A stretch of DNA of 64,000 nt, taken from Rhizobiales bacterium YIM 77505. GTDB lineage: Bacteria > Pseudomonadota > Alphaproteobacteria > Rhizobiales > Beijerinckiaceae. Shown here one piece after another: positions 28,083-37,057 of the stretch; position 1 is the first letter of the stretch, and every line of letters begins with the position of its first letter. The DNA is taken from the NCBI GenBank assembly GCA_000745135.1, contig JQNH01000001.1:2232001-2296000 (forward strand), read 5' to 3'. The notes below the pieces were generated by a model, which saw only the letters and a list, made by a program, of their open reading frames with translations, did not search any database and was not told the DNA's origin. The position numbers and the translations under genes were made by a program.

Positions 28083-28381
28083 AGGTGGAGCTCCTTGCGC
28101 GTAAGCCCCGCGGCGGCTTCTTCGGCCTGCTCGCGGGCAAAACTCGGCGAATACGCCAGGAATCTGGATTAATAGAGCTTTCCGCCGACGTCTCTGCCCT
28201 ATTGGTCTTGCGACGATCGTCTTGCGACTTTCGTCATAAAACGAAAGGCGTAGGCACAGGACCCGGGGAAGGTCTCCTCCCGGCGACCGCCCGAGCGCCC
28301 CCGGGCCTTGCGGCGAGCGGCCCGCTCTTGCCGTCCGGCTGAGAATGGCCGAAGTATGCCCCGGCTCTGCCGGGGGAACAC
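28083..28381. promoter_or_regulatory. Divergent control region between MFS carrier and LuxR regulator
   Basis: 299 bp without a gene. It contains CTTTCGT (28228-28234) and ACGAAAG (28241-28247), a 7-bp inverted repeat with a 6-bp spacer. CTTGCGAC is repeated directly at 28207-28214 and 28221-28228, with the palindrome GACGATCGTC between. These are candidate operators, possibly for the LuxR-type regulator itself. Confidence 0.5.
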
Positions 28382-29065
28382 GTGGTCAGGAACGACACCA
28401 CAACGCGCATCATCGTGGCGGACGATCACCCGCTCTTCCGCGGCGCGCTGCGCCAGGCGCTGGGATCGTTGCTGCCCGGATCGGAAGTGATCGAGGCGGG
28501 AGGGCTCGACGATCTCACCGCCGCCCTGGAGCGGGAGCAGGACATCGATCTCATTCTCCTCGACCTGACCATGCCGGGCGTGCAGGGTTTCTCGGGCCTC
28601 ATTTATCTGCGCGCCCAGCATCCCGACATTCCGGTCATCATCGTCTCCGCGCATGAGGATCCGATGGTGATCCGGCGCGCCCTCGATTTCGGCGCGTCCG
28701 GGTTCATCCCCAAGTCCCTCAACAGCGACCACATCGGCGAGGCGATCGAGATGGTCCTGGCCGGCAACACCTGGACACCCCCGGATATCGACCTCTCCGT
28801 TGCCGAGGACAAGGAAACCGCGGAGCTCGTGCGCCGGCTTGCGACGCTCACCCCCCAGCAGGTGCGTGTCCTGATGATGCTGTCCGAGGGTCTTCTCAAC
28901 AAACAAATCGCCTACGAGCTCGGCGTCTCCGAGGCGACCGTGAAGGCCCATGTTTCCGCCATCCTGCAAAAGCTTGGCGTCGACAGCCGCACCCAGGCCG
29001 TCATCGCCGTGTCGAAGATCGGCGCGACCTTGAAGCCGAGCTCCCTCGGCGCCGAAACCCTCTGA
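28382..29065 (+). CDS. NarL/LuxR family response regulator
   Basis: 227 residues. Receiver domain at 8-125 with the acidic pair D14/D15, phosphorylation site D61 and the conserved lysine in GFIPKSL. The LuxR helix-turn-helix is at about 158-210 (LTPQQVRVLMMLSEGLLNKQIAYELGVSEATVKAHV). The start is a GTG after a G-rich site. No sensor kinase is adjacent, so it is an orphan. Its divergent MFS neighbour is a possible target. Confidence 0.93.
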   Translation: MVRNDTTTRIIVADDHPLFRGALRQALGSLLPGSEVIEAGGLDDLTAALEREQDIDLILLDLTMPGVQGFSGLIYLRAQHPDIPVIIVSAHEDPMVIRRALDFGASGFIPKSLNSDHIGEAIEMVLAGNTWTPPDIDLSVAEDKETAELVRRLATLTPQQVRVLMMLSEGLLNKQIAYELGVSEATVKAHVSAILQKLGVDSRTQAVIAVSKIGATLKPSSLGAETL

Positions 29066-29107
29066 CGGGCCCCGCCGCGCTTAGGCCCCGTTTCGGCCCG
29101 GGCTCGC

Positions 29108-29965
29108 TCAGGCGAAGCGCTTGGCGCCGGCGACGCAGAGGACGACGAGCCCGGTCACCGCGATCATCGTCCAGGCGACCGGCTCGCCGAGGAGCAGCCC
29201 CGCGAGCGCCAGCCCGAAGAAGGGCTGCAGCAACTGGAGCTGGCCGACCCCGGCGATGCCGCCGAGGGCGAGGCCCCGGTACCAGAAGACGAAGCCGACC
29301 AGCATGCTGAAGACCGAGACGTAGGCGAGGCCGAGCCAGGCCGGGCCGCCGATCCCGGTCCAGATCTCCGGCGAGGTCGCGACCGCGAGTACGGCCATCG
29401 CCGGGAGCGCGACCACGAGCGCCCAGGAGATCACCTGCCACCCGCCGAGTCGGCGCGAGAGGCGGGCCCCCTCCGCGTAGCCGAGGCCGCAGACCAGGAC
29501 GGCGCCGACCATCAGGAGATCGCCCGTCACGGAGGCGGAATCGCCGTTCGCGAGCGCGTAGCCCGCGACCAAGGCGGCGCCGCCGACCGCGAACAGCCAG
29601 AACGCCGGCTTCGGCCGCTCGCCGCCCCGGACGACGCCGAAGCCGGCGGTGGCGAGCGGCAGAAGCCCGATGAACACGATCGAGCGCGCCGAGGTGATGT
29701 GCAGCAGCGCCAGCGCCGTCAGGAGCGGGAAGCCGACCACGACGCCAAGGGCGACGGTGGCGAGCGGCGCCAGATCCGTCCGCTCCGGGCGCTCCTGGCG
29801 CAGCGCGAGGAGCAGCGCCGCCCCGATGAGGGCCGCGATGACCGCGCGGGCCGAGGTCAGGAACAGCGGCGTGAAGCCGCCGACCGCGACTCGGGTCGCC
29901 GGGAGCGAGCCGCTGAAGATGATGACGCCGAGGAGGCCGCTGCCCCACCCGTCCATGCGCCGCAT
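29108..29965 (-). CDS. EamA-family DMT transporter
   Basis: About 285 residues, ten helices in two EamA repeats (the second starts near GDLLMVGAVLVCGLGYA and ends LLLGEPVAWTMIAVTGLVVLC). It probably exports a small metabolite such as an amino acid. I prefer the ATG at 29965 (GGAG 6 nt upstream); the ATG at 29995 is in frame. It is divergent from a MocR regulator, a common pairing in which the regulator controls the exporter. Confidence 0.88.
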   Translation of the reverse strand: MRRMDGWGSGLLGVIIFSGSLPATRVAVGGFTPLFLTSARAVIAALIGAALLLALRQERPERTDLAPLATVALGVVVGFPLLTALALLHITSARSIVFIGLLPLATAGFGVVRGGERPKPAFWLFAVGGAALVAGYALANGDSASVTGDLLMVGAVLVCGLGYAEGARLSRRLGGWQVISWALVVALPAMAVLAVATSPEIWTGIGGPAWLGLAYVSVFSMLVGFVFWYRGLALGGIAGVGQLQLLQPFFGLALAGLLLGEPVAWTMIAVTGLVVLCVAGAKRFA

Positions 29966-29991
29966 GATGGTCTCCGTCGCGGATCGCTCGG

Positions 29992-30070
29992 CCATACCGC
30001 GGGAGCCCTTGCCGCGACAGGGACACACCCATACGGTGACACCGAACAGTGCGGGCGGCGGGAGCCATAC
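29992..30070. promoter_or_regulatory. Three CCATAC direct repeats, candidate MocR operator
   Basis: CCATAC occurs at 29992-29997, 30029-30034 and 30065-30070, with spacings of 37 and 36 bp. The last two extend to CCATAC(G/A)GT. They lie between, and just inside, the divergent DMT and MocR genes. MocR proteins bind direct repeats in such regions. Confidence 0.5.
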
Positions 30071-31470
30071 AGTTGTCGAGCCGTGGGACGGAAGGCGGGG
30101 CCGCGCCGCGCACGGAGGCCGTCATGGCGGCGATCCGCGGGCGCGTGGCGAGCCGCGCCCTGACGGCCGGCGAGAGGCTGCCCTCGATCCGCAAGCTCGC
30201 CCGCGACATGCGGGTGTCGCCCTCGACGGTCGTGGAGGCCTATGACCGCCTCGTGGCGGAAGGGCTGATCCGGTCCCGGCCGGGCTCCGGCTTCTACGTC
30301 GCGGGCGGTCCGCCGCCCGTCGCCCTGACGGACGTCCGACCGAGGCTCGATCGGGCCATCGATCCGTTCTGGGTGTCGCGGCAGTCCCTCGACGCCGGCC
30401 CCGGGATGCTGCGGCCCGGCTGCGGCTGGCTGCCGCCCGGCTGGATGCCGGGCGCCGCGATCCGGCGGTCGATCCGGGCCCTGTCCAGGGCCGACGACGC
30501 CGTGCTCGCCGACTACGGCGCCACGCGCGGATCGCCCGGCTTGCGTCGGCTCCTCGTCCGCCAGTTCGCCGCCGAGGGGATCGAGGTGGGCGCCGACCAG
30601 ATCCTGCTGACGCCCTCCGGGACGCAGGCGATCGACCTCCTCTGCCGCTTCCTGCTCGATCCCGGCGACACCGTCCTCGTCGACGATCCCTGCTATTTCA
30701 ACTTCCAGGCCCTCTTGCGCGCCCACCGCGTCAGGATCGTCGGCGTTCCCTACACGCCGACGGGACCCGACATCGCCCTCTTCACCCAGGCGCTCGCGGC
30801 CCATCGCCCGCGCCTCTACGTCACCAACGCGGCCCTCCACAATCCGACCGGCGCGACGCTCTCGCCCCAGACCGCCCACCGGATCCTGACCGCGGCGGCG
30901 GCCCACGACCTCACCATCGTCGAGGACGAGATCTTCGCCGATTTCGAGCCGGAGCCCTCCCCGCGGCTCGCCGCCCTCGACGGCCTCTCCCGGGTGATCC
31001 GGATCGGCAGCTTCTCCAAGACGCTGTCGGCCTCCATCCGCTGCGGCTACATCGTCGCCCGGCCGGACTGGATCGAGGGCCTCGCCGATCTCCTGGTGGC
31101 GACGAATTTCGGGGGAGCGAGCCCCGTCGCGGCCGAGCTCGTCTTGAGGACGCTGAGCGACGGCAGCTACCGCAAGCACCTCGCCGGGCTGCGCCACCGC
31201 CTGGCGAAGCGGCGCCGGGAAGTCCTCGGCGAGCTCGAAGGGCTGGGCGTCCGTCCCTGGACGGTGCCGCGCGGCGGGTTCTTCCTCTGGTGTCGCCTGC
31301 CCGACGGGCGGGACGCGGCCGAGGTGGCGAAAGCCGCGCTCCGCGAGCGGGTCGTGCTCGCCCCGGGCAACGTCTTCAGCGTCACGCAGTCGGCCGCCGA
31401 CCTCATGCGCTTCAACGTGGCTCAGATGACTCCCGAGGCGCTCCGCGTGCTCGGACACTCATTGCGGTGA
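30049..31470 (+). CDS. MocR family regulator: GntR DNA-binding domain fused to PLP aminotransferase domain
   Basis: 473 residues. The winged helix is at about 18-85 (AGERLPSIRKLARDMRVSPSTVVEAYDRLVAEGLI). A fold-type I aminotransferase domain covers 110-473, with the PLP lysine in RIGSFSKTLSASIRCG and the NPTG motif (HNPTGATLS). Such proteins sense PLP or amino compounds rather than catalyse. The GTG at 30049 is tentative; a TTG at 30073 is in frame. It likely controls the divergent DMT exporter. Confidence 0.92.
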   Translation: MRAAGAIQLSSRGTEGGAAPRTEAVMAAIRGRVASRALTAGERLPSIRKLARDMRVSPSTVVEAYDRLVAEGLIRSRPGSGFYVAGGPPPVALTDVRPRLDRAIDPFWVSRQSLDAGPGMLRPGCGWLPPGWMPGAAIRRSIRALSRADDAVLADYGATRGSPGLRRLLVRQFAAEGIEVGADQILLTPSGTQAIDLLCRFLLDPGDTVLVDDPCYFNFQALLRAHRVRIVGVPYTPTGPDIALFTQALAAHRPRLYVTNAALHNPTGATLSPQTAHRILTAAAAHDLTIVEDEIFADFEPEPSPRLAALDGLSRVIRIGSFSKTLSASIRCGYIVARPDWIEGLADLLVATNFGGASPVAAELVLRTLSDGSYRKHLAGLRHRLAKRRREVLGELEGLGVRPWTVPRGGFFLWCRLPDGRDAAEVAKAALRERVVLAPGNVFSVTQSAADLMRFNVAQMTPEALRVLGHSLR

Positions 31471-31545
31471 CAACGCCCTGCCAACGCGAAGCTCGCGACC
31501 GGCTAGGAGATGGGCGCCCGCCGGAGCCCCGATCAAGCTAAAGCC

Positions 31546-31772
31546 TGATCCGATCAGCTTGGTTCAAAGCTGAAGCGCGCGCCCTCTCCCCCCTTGAGGG
31601 GGAGAGTTGGAGAGGGGGGTCGCTGGGCATGGAGCGCCGGCGGCTCAAGAACGAGTGCGTCGTAAAAGCGACGCGCTTCGCCTTCCGAGAAGGCGCTCCG
31701 ACTTTGCCGACCCCCCTCCCTACCCTCCCCCGCAAGGGGGGGAGGGAACGGGGCGCCAATCCGATCGGATCA
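31546..31772. repeat. 227-bp inverted-repeat element (MITE-like)
   Basis: The outer ends are perfect 10-bp inverted repeats: TGATCCGATC at 31546-31555 and its complement at 31763-31772. Inside lie imperfect GC-rich arms of about 45 bp (31576-31622 and 31708-31757), each itself a palindrome with CTCCCCC/GGGGGAG stems. The middle of about 85 bp has no gene. The right end includes the stop codon of the esterase gene. No target duplication is evident. Confidence 0.6.
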
Positions 31773-32717
31773 CGCACCAGGGCCCGAGAGGAATTCGTCG
31801 ATCCGCGCGAGGGCTCGCTCCGCGAGCGGGATGTCGAAGCGGTGGAAGACGTGAGCGCCGCCGGGCCATAGGGCGAGGTCGCCCCTGTTGCCCGCCGCGG
31901 CCCAGCGCGCTGCCAGGAACAGACTGTCGTCGAGGAGCGGGTCGCGCGTGCCGACCGAGATCAGAGCCGGCGGCAGGCCGGAGAGGTCGGCCCGCAGCGG
32001 CGACACGTCCGGCGCGCGCCGGTCGACTCCAGCGGGGCAGAACTGGTCGACGAACAGGGCAATGTCGCGGGTGTTGATGATGAGCTTCTCCGCGCCCCAG
32101 TTCGCCGCGCTCGGCGTGAGCGTGAGATCGTAACAGCCGGCGAAGAGGTTGGCGCCCCTGAAGGGCGACAGCCCATGCCGGTCCCTCAGGCGCAGGAGCG
32201 TGACGAGCGCCAGATGCGCGCCCGCCGACTCGCCGCCGATCGTCAGGCGCTCGGTCCTAAAGCGGCCCACGCCCTCCCGGAGAAGCCACAGCGCGGCCGC
32301 CTCGCAATCCTCCGGCGCCGCAGGGTAAGGGCTCTCGGGCGCGAGGCGATACTCCACCGAGACGCAGGCGAAGCCGCAGCGCTCGGCGATGCGCTCGAGC
32401 CAGGGATCCTGCTCGTCGGCGCCGCCCCAGGTCCAGCCGCCCCCATGGATGTGCAGATAGACGCCGCGCGGCTCTGGGGGCGCGATGATGCGCAAGGGCA
32501 GCGGCCCGCCGGGGCCGGCGATCGTGATCGTCTGCGCGCGCTCCGATTGCCGCATCGGCGGGAACGGCCCGAGCCCCTGCCGCCGCCGCTCGCGCACGAG
32601 GGCCACCGGGAGAGACCAGGGGTCCGGAAGCGCCGAGAGCTTGGCGACGATCTCGGCGTTGAGCGCGGCTGTCTCAGGATCGGCGGCGTTGGGGTTGAAG
32701 AGCGTGGGGTCGAGCAC
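31770..32717 (-). CDS. Alpha/beta hydrolase, HSL-type carboxylesterase
   Basis: 315 residues from the GTG at 32717, which has AAGGA 6 nt upstream; an ATG at 32777 has no ribosome site. HGGGW (91-95) forms the oxyanion hole. The catalytic triad is S164 in GGESAG, D259 in GTRDPLLDD and H289 in GGAHVF. It should hydrolyse short-chain esters in the cytoplasm. The stop codon lies within the end of an inverted-repeat element. Confidence 0.9.
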   Translation of the reverse strand: MLDPTLFNPNAADPETAALNAEIVAKLSALPDPWSLPVALVRERRRQGLGPFPPMRQSERAQTITIAGPGGPLPLRIIAPPEPRGVYLHIHGGGWTWGGADEQDPWLERIAERCGFACVSVEYRLAPESPYPAAPEDCEAAALWLLREGVGRFRTERLTIGGESAGAHLALVTLLRLRDRHGLSPFRGANLFAGCYDLTLTPSAANWGAEKLIINTRDIALFVDQFCPAGVDRRAPDVSPLRADLSGLPPALISVGTRDPLLDDSLFLAARWAAAGNRGDLALWPGGAHVFHRFDIPLAERALARIDEFLSGPGA

Positions 32718-32945
32718 GGGAGTCCTTGCAGGAGGCTGGGCCGAACGGCCGGCGGAAGGCGAGGCGGCATGAAACACGGGCGCACGCCCCCGGTCCAGGG
32801 CCGCCTTTCATTGGACGGATGATGTCCCCGAACGCGCCGCATCGCCATCGCGCACAACTGGTCGACGAAGGGTCTGCCGGACGCTCGGCCCTGAGCGCGT
32901 GTGCGGGCTAGGCGCTCCTCGATCAGCGGCGTGCCGCGCGCAACC

Positions 32946-34040
32946 TCAACTGAAGTCGCCTTGGGCGAAACGGGCCGCGTCGCGCCCGACGACGCTCGCA
33001 AGCGAAGACAGGCGCTCCTGGTCGAGGCGGCGCAGCAGGCCCTCCTTGATCTCGCCGATCAGGCTCGGACCGTGATAGACGAGCGCCGTGTAGAGCTGCA
33101 CGAGGCTCGCGCCGGCGCGGATCTTCGCGAAGGCGGCTTCGGCCGAATCCACGCCGCCGACGCCGATCAAGGGAACGCGGCGCTCCACGCGCAGGAAGGC
33201 CTCGGCCAGCATCCGGGTGGAGGGCTGGAACAGCGGCTTCCCCGACAGGCCGCCGACTTCGCGCGCCAGCGCCGTCTCGCGCAGGCTCGCCGGGCGAGCA
33301 ACGGTGGTGTTCGAGACGATGAGCCCATCGACGCCGCGCCGCAGGGCCGTGGCCACGATGGCATCGAGGGCGTCGAGCGTCAGATCCGGGGCGATCTTGA
33401 GGAGGATCGCGGTGCGCGATCCCTGCCGCTTGTCGGCCGCCGCCCGTGCCTCGAGGGAGCGGGCGAGCAGCTCGTCGAGGAAGGCCTCCCCCTGCAGGTC
33501 ACGCAGGCCCGGCGTGTTGGGCGAGGAGACGTTCACGGTCAGGAAATCGGCAAGGCCGCACAGCCCCTCGACGCAGGCGACGTAGTCGGCCAGGCGGTCA
33601 GCCGAATCCTTGTTAGCGCTGATATTGACCCCGACGATGCCCGGCCGGCCGCGACGGCGGGCAAGGCGCTCCCGGACGGCGTCGAGCCCGTCGCTGTTGA
33701 GGCCGAAGCGGTTGATGACCGCTTCGTCACGGGTGAGCCGGAAGACGCGCGGCCGCGGGTTGCCGGGCTGGGGCTTCGGCACCACGCCGCCGAGTTCCAC
33801 GAACCCAAAGCCGAGGGCGATGAGCGCGTCAGGAGCCTCGCATTGCTTGTCGAAGCCGGCGGCAAGCCCGACGGGATTGGGAAAGCGCCGGCCGAAGGCC
33901 TCGACGGCAAGCCGCGGATCGTCGGCGGGCGGCAGGCGGACGGGGGCGACGGACAGCGCCTTGATGGTGAGCTGATGCGCCGTCTCGGGATCGAGCGCCT
34001 GAAGGAGCGGCCGCGCCAGCGGAAACAGGGCGGCGATCAT
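32946..34040 (-). CDS. pyrD: Dihydroorotate dehydrogenase (quinone)
   Basis: 364 residues, class 2 enzyme. The N-terminal membrane-associating helices ([22 protein letters not shown]) precede the barrel. FMN and active-site motifs include [28 protein letters not shown] with the catalytic serine, and LIVSNTT. It oxidises dihydroorotate to orotate with ubiquinone in pyrimidine synthesis. It overlaps the upstream DUF952 gene by 4 bp, so the two are translated together. Confidence 0.95.
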   Translation of the reverse strand: MIAALFPLARPLLQALDPETAHQLTIKALSVAPVRLPPADDPRLAVEAFGRRFPNPVGLAAGFDKQCEAPDALIALGFGFVELGGVVPKPQPGNPRPRVFRLTRDEAVINRFGLNSDGLDAVRERLARRRGRPGIVGVNISANKDSADRLADYVACVEGLCGLADFLTVNVSSPNTPGLRDLQGEAFLDELLARSLEARAAADKRQGSRTAILLKIAPDLTLDALDAIVATALRRGVDGLIVSNTTVARPASLRETALAREVGGLSGKPLFQPSTRMLAEAFLRVERRVPLIGVGGVDSAEAAFAKIRAGASLVQLYTALVYHGPSLIGEIKEGLLRRLDQERLSSLASVVGRDAARFAQGDFS

Positions 34041-34378
34041 TCAAGCTCCGGGAAGACGTGGCGCCCGTCCGGCCCGAGCGGCAGGGGCGTCACCCAAAGG
34101 ACGGCGCTTGTCGGCAGGGGCGCGTAAAGATGGGGGAACAGATCGCCCCCGCGCGAGGGCTCGTAGCGCAGCGCATCGCCCAGGCGCGTTGGATCGACCG
34201 CAATGAGGACGAGGTCTTCTTGACCCGCGAAATGCCTCGCCGCGGTTTCGCGCACCTGCGCCGCGGTCGAGAGATGGATGTAGCCATCGGCGAGATCGAC
34301 CGGCGCGCCGCGGAACACACCGGCCGCTTCGGCGGCCCGCCAGAGGGGAGCGGGACAGATCTTGAAGATCGCAGGCAT
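34037..34378 (-). CDS. DUF952 family protein
   Basis: 113 residues from the ATG at 34378, with GGAG 8 nt upstream. The DUF952 pattern is clear: [10 protein letters not shown] at the N-terminus, [30 protein letters not shown] and FPHLYAPLP. The fold resembles small ADP-ribosyl-type domains; the function is unknown. It overlaps pyrD, a pairing widely seen in alphaproteobacteria. Confidence 0.88.
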   Translation of the reverse strand: MPAIFKICPAPLWRAAEAAGVFRGAPVDLADGYIHLSTAAQVRETAARHFAGQEDLVLIAVDPTRLGDALRYEPSRGGDLFPHLYAPLPTSAVLWVTPLPLGPDGRHVFPELE

Positions 34379-34464
34379 GGACGGTTCTCCGCGAGCCCTT
34401 ATCCGCGGCAGCCCGCCGCCGCAACCAGGAATGAAAGAAACGATTTCAGGCAAGCTGCGCTCAT

Positions 34465-34520
34465 TTCCGCTTGCCTTCCTCATCTTTCCTTATTATTTTC
34501 CTTTTCTAGGTCCAATTTCC
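34465..34520. promoter_or_regulatory. Phased TTCC repeats upstream of the S24 repressor
   Basis: TTCC recurs at 34465, 34476, 34486, 34498 and 34517, about one helical turn apart for the first four, in an AT-rich, pyrimidine-biased stretch ending 31 bp before the S24 gene. It could be a promoter with repressor half-sites or a curved segment. Confidence 0.4.
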
Positions 34521-34551
34521 CACAGCCTTCCAAGCCCGCGGGGGCTCTGCC

Positions 34552-35184
34552 ATGCTCTCTCACGACCGCATCTGGGCCGCCATCGATCGTCTGGCCGAGC
34601 GTTACGGCATGTCCCCCTCGGGCCTTGCCCGCAAGGCGGGTCTCGACGCCACGAGCTTCAACAAGTCGAAGCGCACCAGCCCCGAGGGGCGGGACCGCTG
34701 GCCATCGACCGAGTCGGTGGCGAAGGTCCTCGCCGCGACCGGCGCGAGCCTTGACGAGTTCCTGCGCCTGATCGACCCCAACGTGTCGACGCCCAAGGCC
34801 ACCGTACCGCTGATCGGCCTGACCCAGGCGGGATCCGGCCGCTATTTCACCGACGATGGCATGCCGACCGGCGGGCCGGGCTGGGAGGAGGTCGAGTTCC
34901 CCGACATCTCGAACCAGGATGTGTTCGCGCTCGAGGTTCAAGGCGATTCGATGGAGCCGCTCTATCGCGACGGCGACATCCTGATCGTGTCCCCGAGCGC
35001 TAGCGTGCGCAAGGGCGACCGCGTGGTGGTGCGCACGACAAGCGGCGAAGTGACCGCCAAGGAGCTCAAGCGCCGGACGGCGAAGAGCATCGAGCTGCGC
35101 TCCTTCAACCCGACCCACCCGGACCGGATCATTCCGGTCAACGACATCGCGTGGATGGCGCGGGTCATGTGGGCCAGGCAGTAG
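34552..35184 (+). CDS. Helix-turn-helix S24-family (LexA-like) repressor
   Basis: 210 residues. An N-terminal HTH at about 5-70 (YGMSPSGLARKAGLDATSFNKSKR) is joined to an S24 domain with catalytic S133 (GDSMEP) and K170 (TAKELKR). A93-G94 could be a self-cleavage site. It resembles phage CI-like stress repressors rather than LexA itself, whose alphaproteobacterial HTH differs. No phage genes are close, so it is probably a chromosomal regulator. Confidence 0.88.
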   Translation: MLSHDRIWAAIDRLAERYGMSPSGLARKAGLDATSFNKSKRTSPEGRDRWPSTESVAKVLAATGASLDEFLRLIDPNVSTPKATVPLIGLTQAGSGRYFTDDGMPTGGPGWEEVEFPDISNQDVFALEVQGDSMEPLYRDGDILIVSPSASVRKGDRVVVRTTSGEVTAKELKRRTAKSIELRSFNPTHPDRIIPVNDIAWMARVMWARQ

Positions 35185-35193
35185 CCGTCCGGG

Positions 35194-36912
35194 TCAAGCG
35201 GCTTTGCCGGTCTCCCGTTCGCGCAGGAAGGCCTCGTGCTCACGCAGAAGGTCGCCGCCGAGCGCCCGTGCGATGAGCGCCCGCGTTTCTTCCACTCCAT
35301 AGAGCGCCACGAAGGAGCCGAAGCGCGGCCCCCGCTCCTGCCCGAGCAGGATCTGGTAGAGGGTCGCGAACCATGTCTGGGATACGCCCGGGCGCCCGTC
35401 CGGGCTCTTCGACCGACCGGATGTATCCGGGAAGTGCCGCCGCCCGACCTCGTACACCACGGCCTGGAGCGCCTCGGCGTCGGTCGAACCCGCATGGGGC
35501 GCCAGCGCGGCGCTGAGGTCCTCCAGGGCCGCCCTCTCCGCCTCGTTCGGCAGGCGGTAGGTCTTGGCCGGGCGAACGAAGTCGCGATAGTAGCGGACCG
35601 CGTGCGAAACTAGCCGATCGAGATAGGGGTGCGTGTTCGGCGACGCGCTCGGGGCGTAGCGCCGGATGAACCCCCAGAGGATGGCCGGCTCTTCGGAATT
35701 GGCCACAGCCGCCAGATTGAGCAGCATCGAGAAGGAAAGGCTGGCGCTCGCCCCTCCTTCGTTGGCAGCCACCAGTTCCGGCGCCGGAGGGGCGCCGGCG
35801 TGGATATGCCACACGGGGTTGCCGAGCTTGGTCCTGGAGTCCTGACCTGGAAACTTCTCGAGGAAAGTCAGGTAGTCGTCCACATGCCGCGGGATGACGT
35901 CGAAATAGAGCCGTTTGGCCTCCCGCGGCTTGTTGTACATGAAGAGTGCCAGGCTCTCGGGCGTGCCATAGGTGAGCCACTCCTCGATCGTGAGGCCGTT
36001 GCCCTTGGACTTGGAGATCTTCTGACCTCTTTCGTCCAGGAAGAGCTCGTAGTTGAAGCCCTCCGGCGGCAGTCCGCCGAGCGCCCGTGCGATGGCGCCC
36101 GACAGCTTCACGGAATCGATGAGGTCCTTGCCGGCCATCTCGTAATCCACCCCGAGCGCCACCCACCGCATGGCCCAGTCGGGCTTCCACTGCAGCTTGG
36201 CGTGGCCGCCCGTCACGGGCGTCTCGAAGCGCTCGCCCGTCTCAGGATCACGCCAGACGAGGGACCCGCTGCCGCGTCGCACCTCGTCGATCGGAACCTG
36301 CATCACGTGTCCGGTACGCGGATGGAGGGGCAGGAAAGGCGAATAGGTCTGCTGCCTCTCCTCGCGCAGGGAGGGCAGCATGATGGCCATGACCTCGTCG
36401 TAACGCTCGAGGACCCTGAGCAAGGTCGCATCGAACAGTCCCGAACGATAACAATCCGTCGCGGAGCGAAACTCGTAATCGAAGCCGAAGGCGTCCAGAA
36501 AGGCCCGCAGGCGCGCATTGTTGTGATGCCCGAAGCTCTCATGCGTGCCGAACGGATCCGGCACGGCCGTCAGGGGCTTGCCGAGGTGCTGCGCCATCAT
36601 CTCCCTGTTCGGGACGTTGTCCGGCACCTTGCGCAGACCGTCCATGTCGTCGGAGAAGGCGATCAGCCGGGTCGGAACGGTGTCGCCGGTGAGCACGCGG
36701 AAGGCGTGGCGGACCATGCTGGTGCGGGCGACCTCGCCGAAGGTGCCGATGTGCGGCAAGCCCGAGGGTCCATAGCCCGTCTCGAACAACACCTCGCCCT
36801 TGCCGGTGCGCTTGAGGCGTTCCACGAGCTTCCGCGCCTCCTCGAAGGGCCACGCGGGGGAACTCTGAGCAGCCTCGGCAAGGCTCGGGTCGATGGTGAT
36901 CGGCAGCATCAT
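35194..36912 (-). CDS. lysK: Lysyl-tRNA synthetase, class I
   Basis: 572 residues. Class I Rossmann catalytic core with HIGT at 54-57 and KISKS at 298-302, and a helical anticodon-binding C-terminus. Class I LysRS is characteristic of archaea and alphaproteobacteria. It charges tRNA-Lys. It is convergent with the S24 repressor gene (9 bp between stops). Two successive ATG codons start the protein. Confidence 0.95.
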   Translation of the reverse strand: MMLPITIDPSLAEAAQSSPAWPFEEARKLVERLKRTGKGEVLFETGYGPSGLPHIGTFGEVARTSMVRHAFRVLTGDTVPTRLIAFSDDMDGLRKVPDNVPNREMMAQHLGKPLTAVPDPFGTHESFGHHNNARLRAFLDAFGFDYEFRSATDCYRSGLFDATLLRVLERYDEVMAIMLPSLREERQQTYSPFLPLHPRTGHVMQVPIDEVRRGSGSLVWRDPETGERFETPVTGGHAKLQWKPDWAMRWVALGVDYEMAGKDLIDSVKLSGAIARALGGLPPEGFNYELFLDERGQKISKSKGNGLTIEEWLTYGTPESLALFMYNKPREAKRLYFDVIPRHVDDYLTFLEKFPGQDSRTKLGNPVWHIHAGAPPAPELVAANEGGASASLSFSMLLNLAAVANSEEPAILWGFIRRYAPSASPNTHPYLDRLVSHAVRYYRDFVRPAKTYRLPNEAERAALEDLSAALAPHAGSTDAEALQAVVYEVGRRHFPDTSGRSKSPDGRPGVSQTWFATLYQILLGQERGPRFGSFVALYGVEETRALIARALGGDLLREHEAFLRERETGKAA

Positions 36913-37057
36913 GAAACAGCTTTCGGAGAACGGGCCCAGGCCGCAGCGGGTGAAGGCTCTTGCCTAAGGCAGTCTGCAGCCTTCCGCGGCCATCAATCGG
37001 CGATCCTGCTCTAGGAGCCGCCGCTCCGGAGGTCAATGCGCTGCTGCGGCCGGGATG

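Noticed and set aside
31576-31757. Paired intrinsic terminators for the convergent MocR and esterase genes
   Set aside because: The stems have no T-runs and the two arms are copies of one another inside a larger inverted repeat, so a repeat element explains them better.
34552-35184. S24 repressor as a prophage remnant
   Set aside because: No integrase, terminase, capsid or attachment-site repeat is near; flanking genes are housekeeping (pyrD, lysK).
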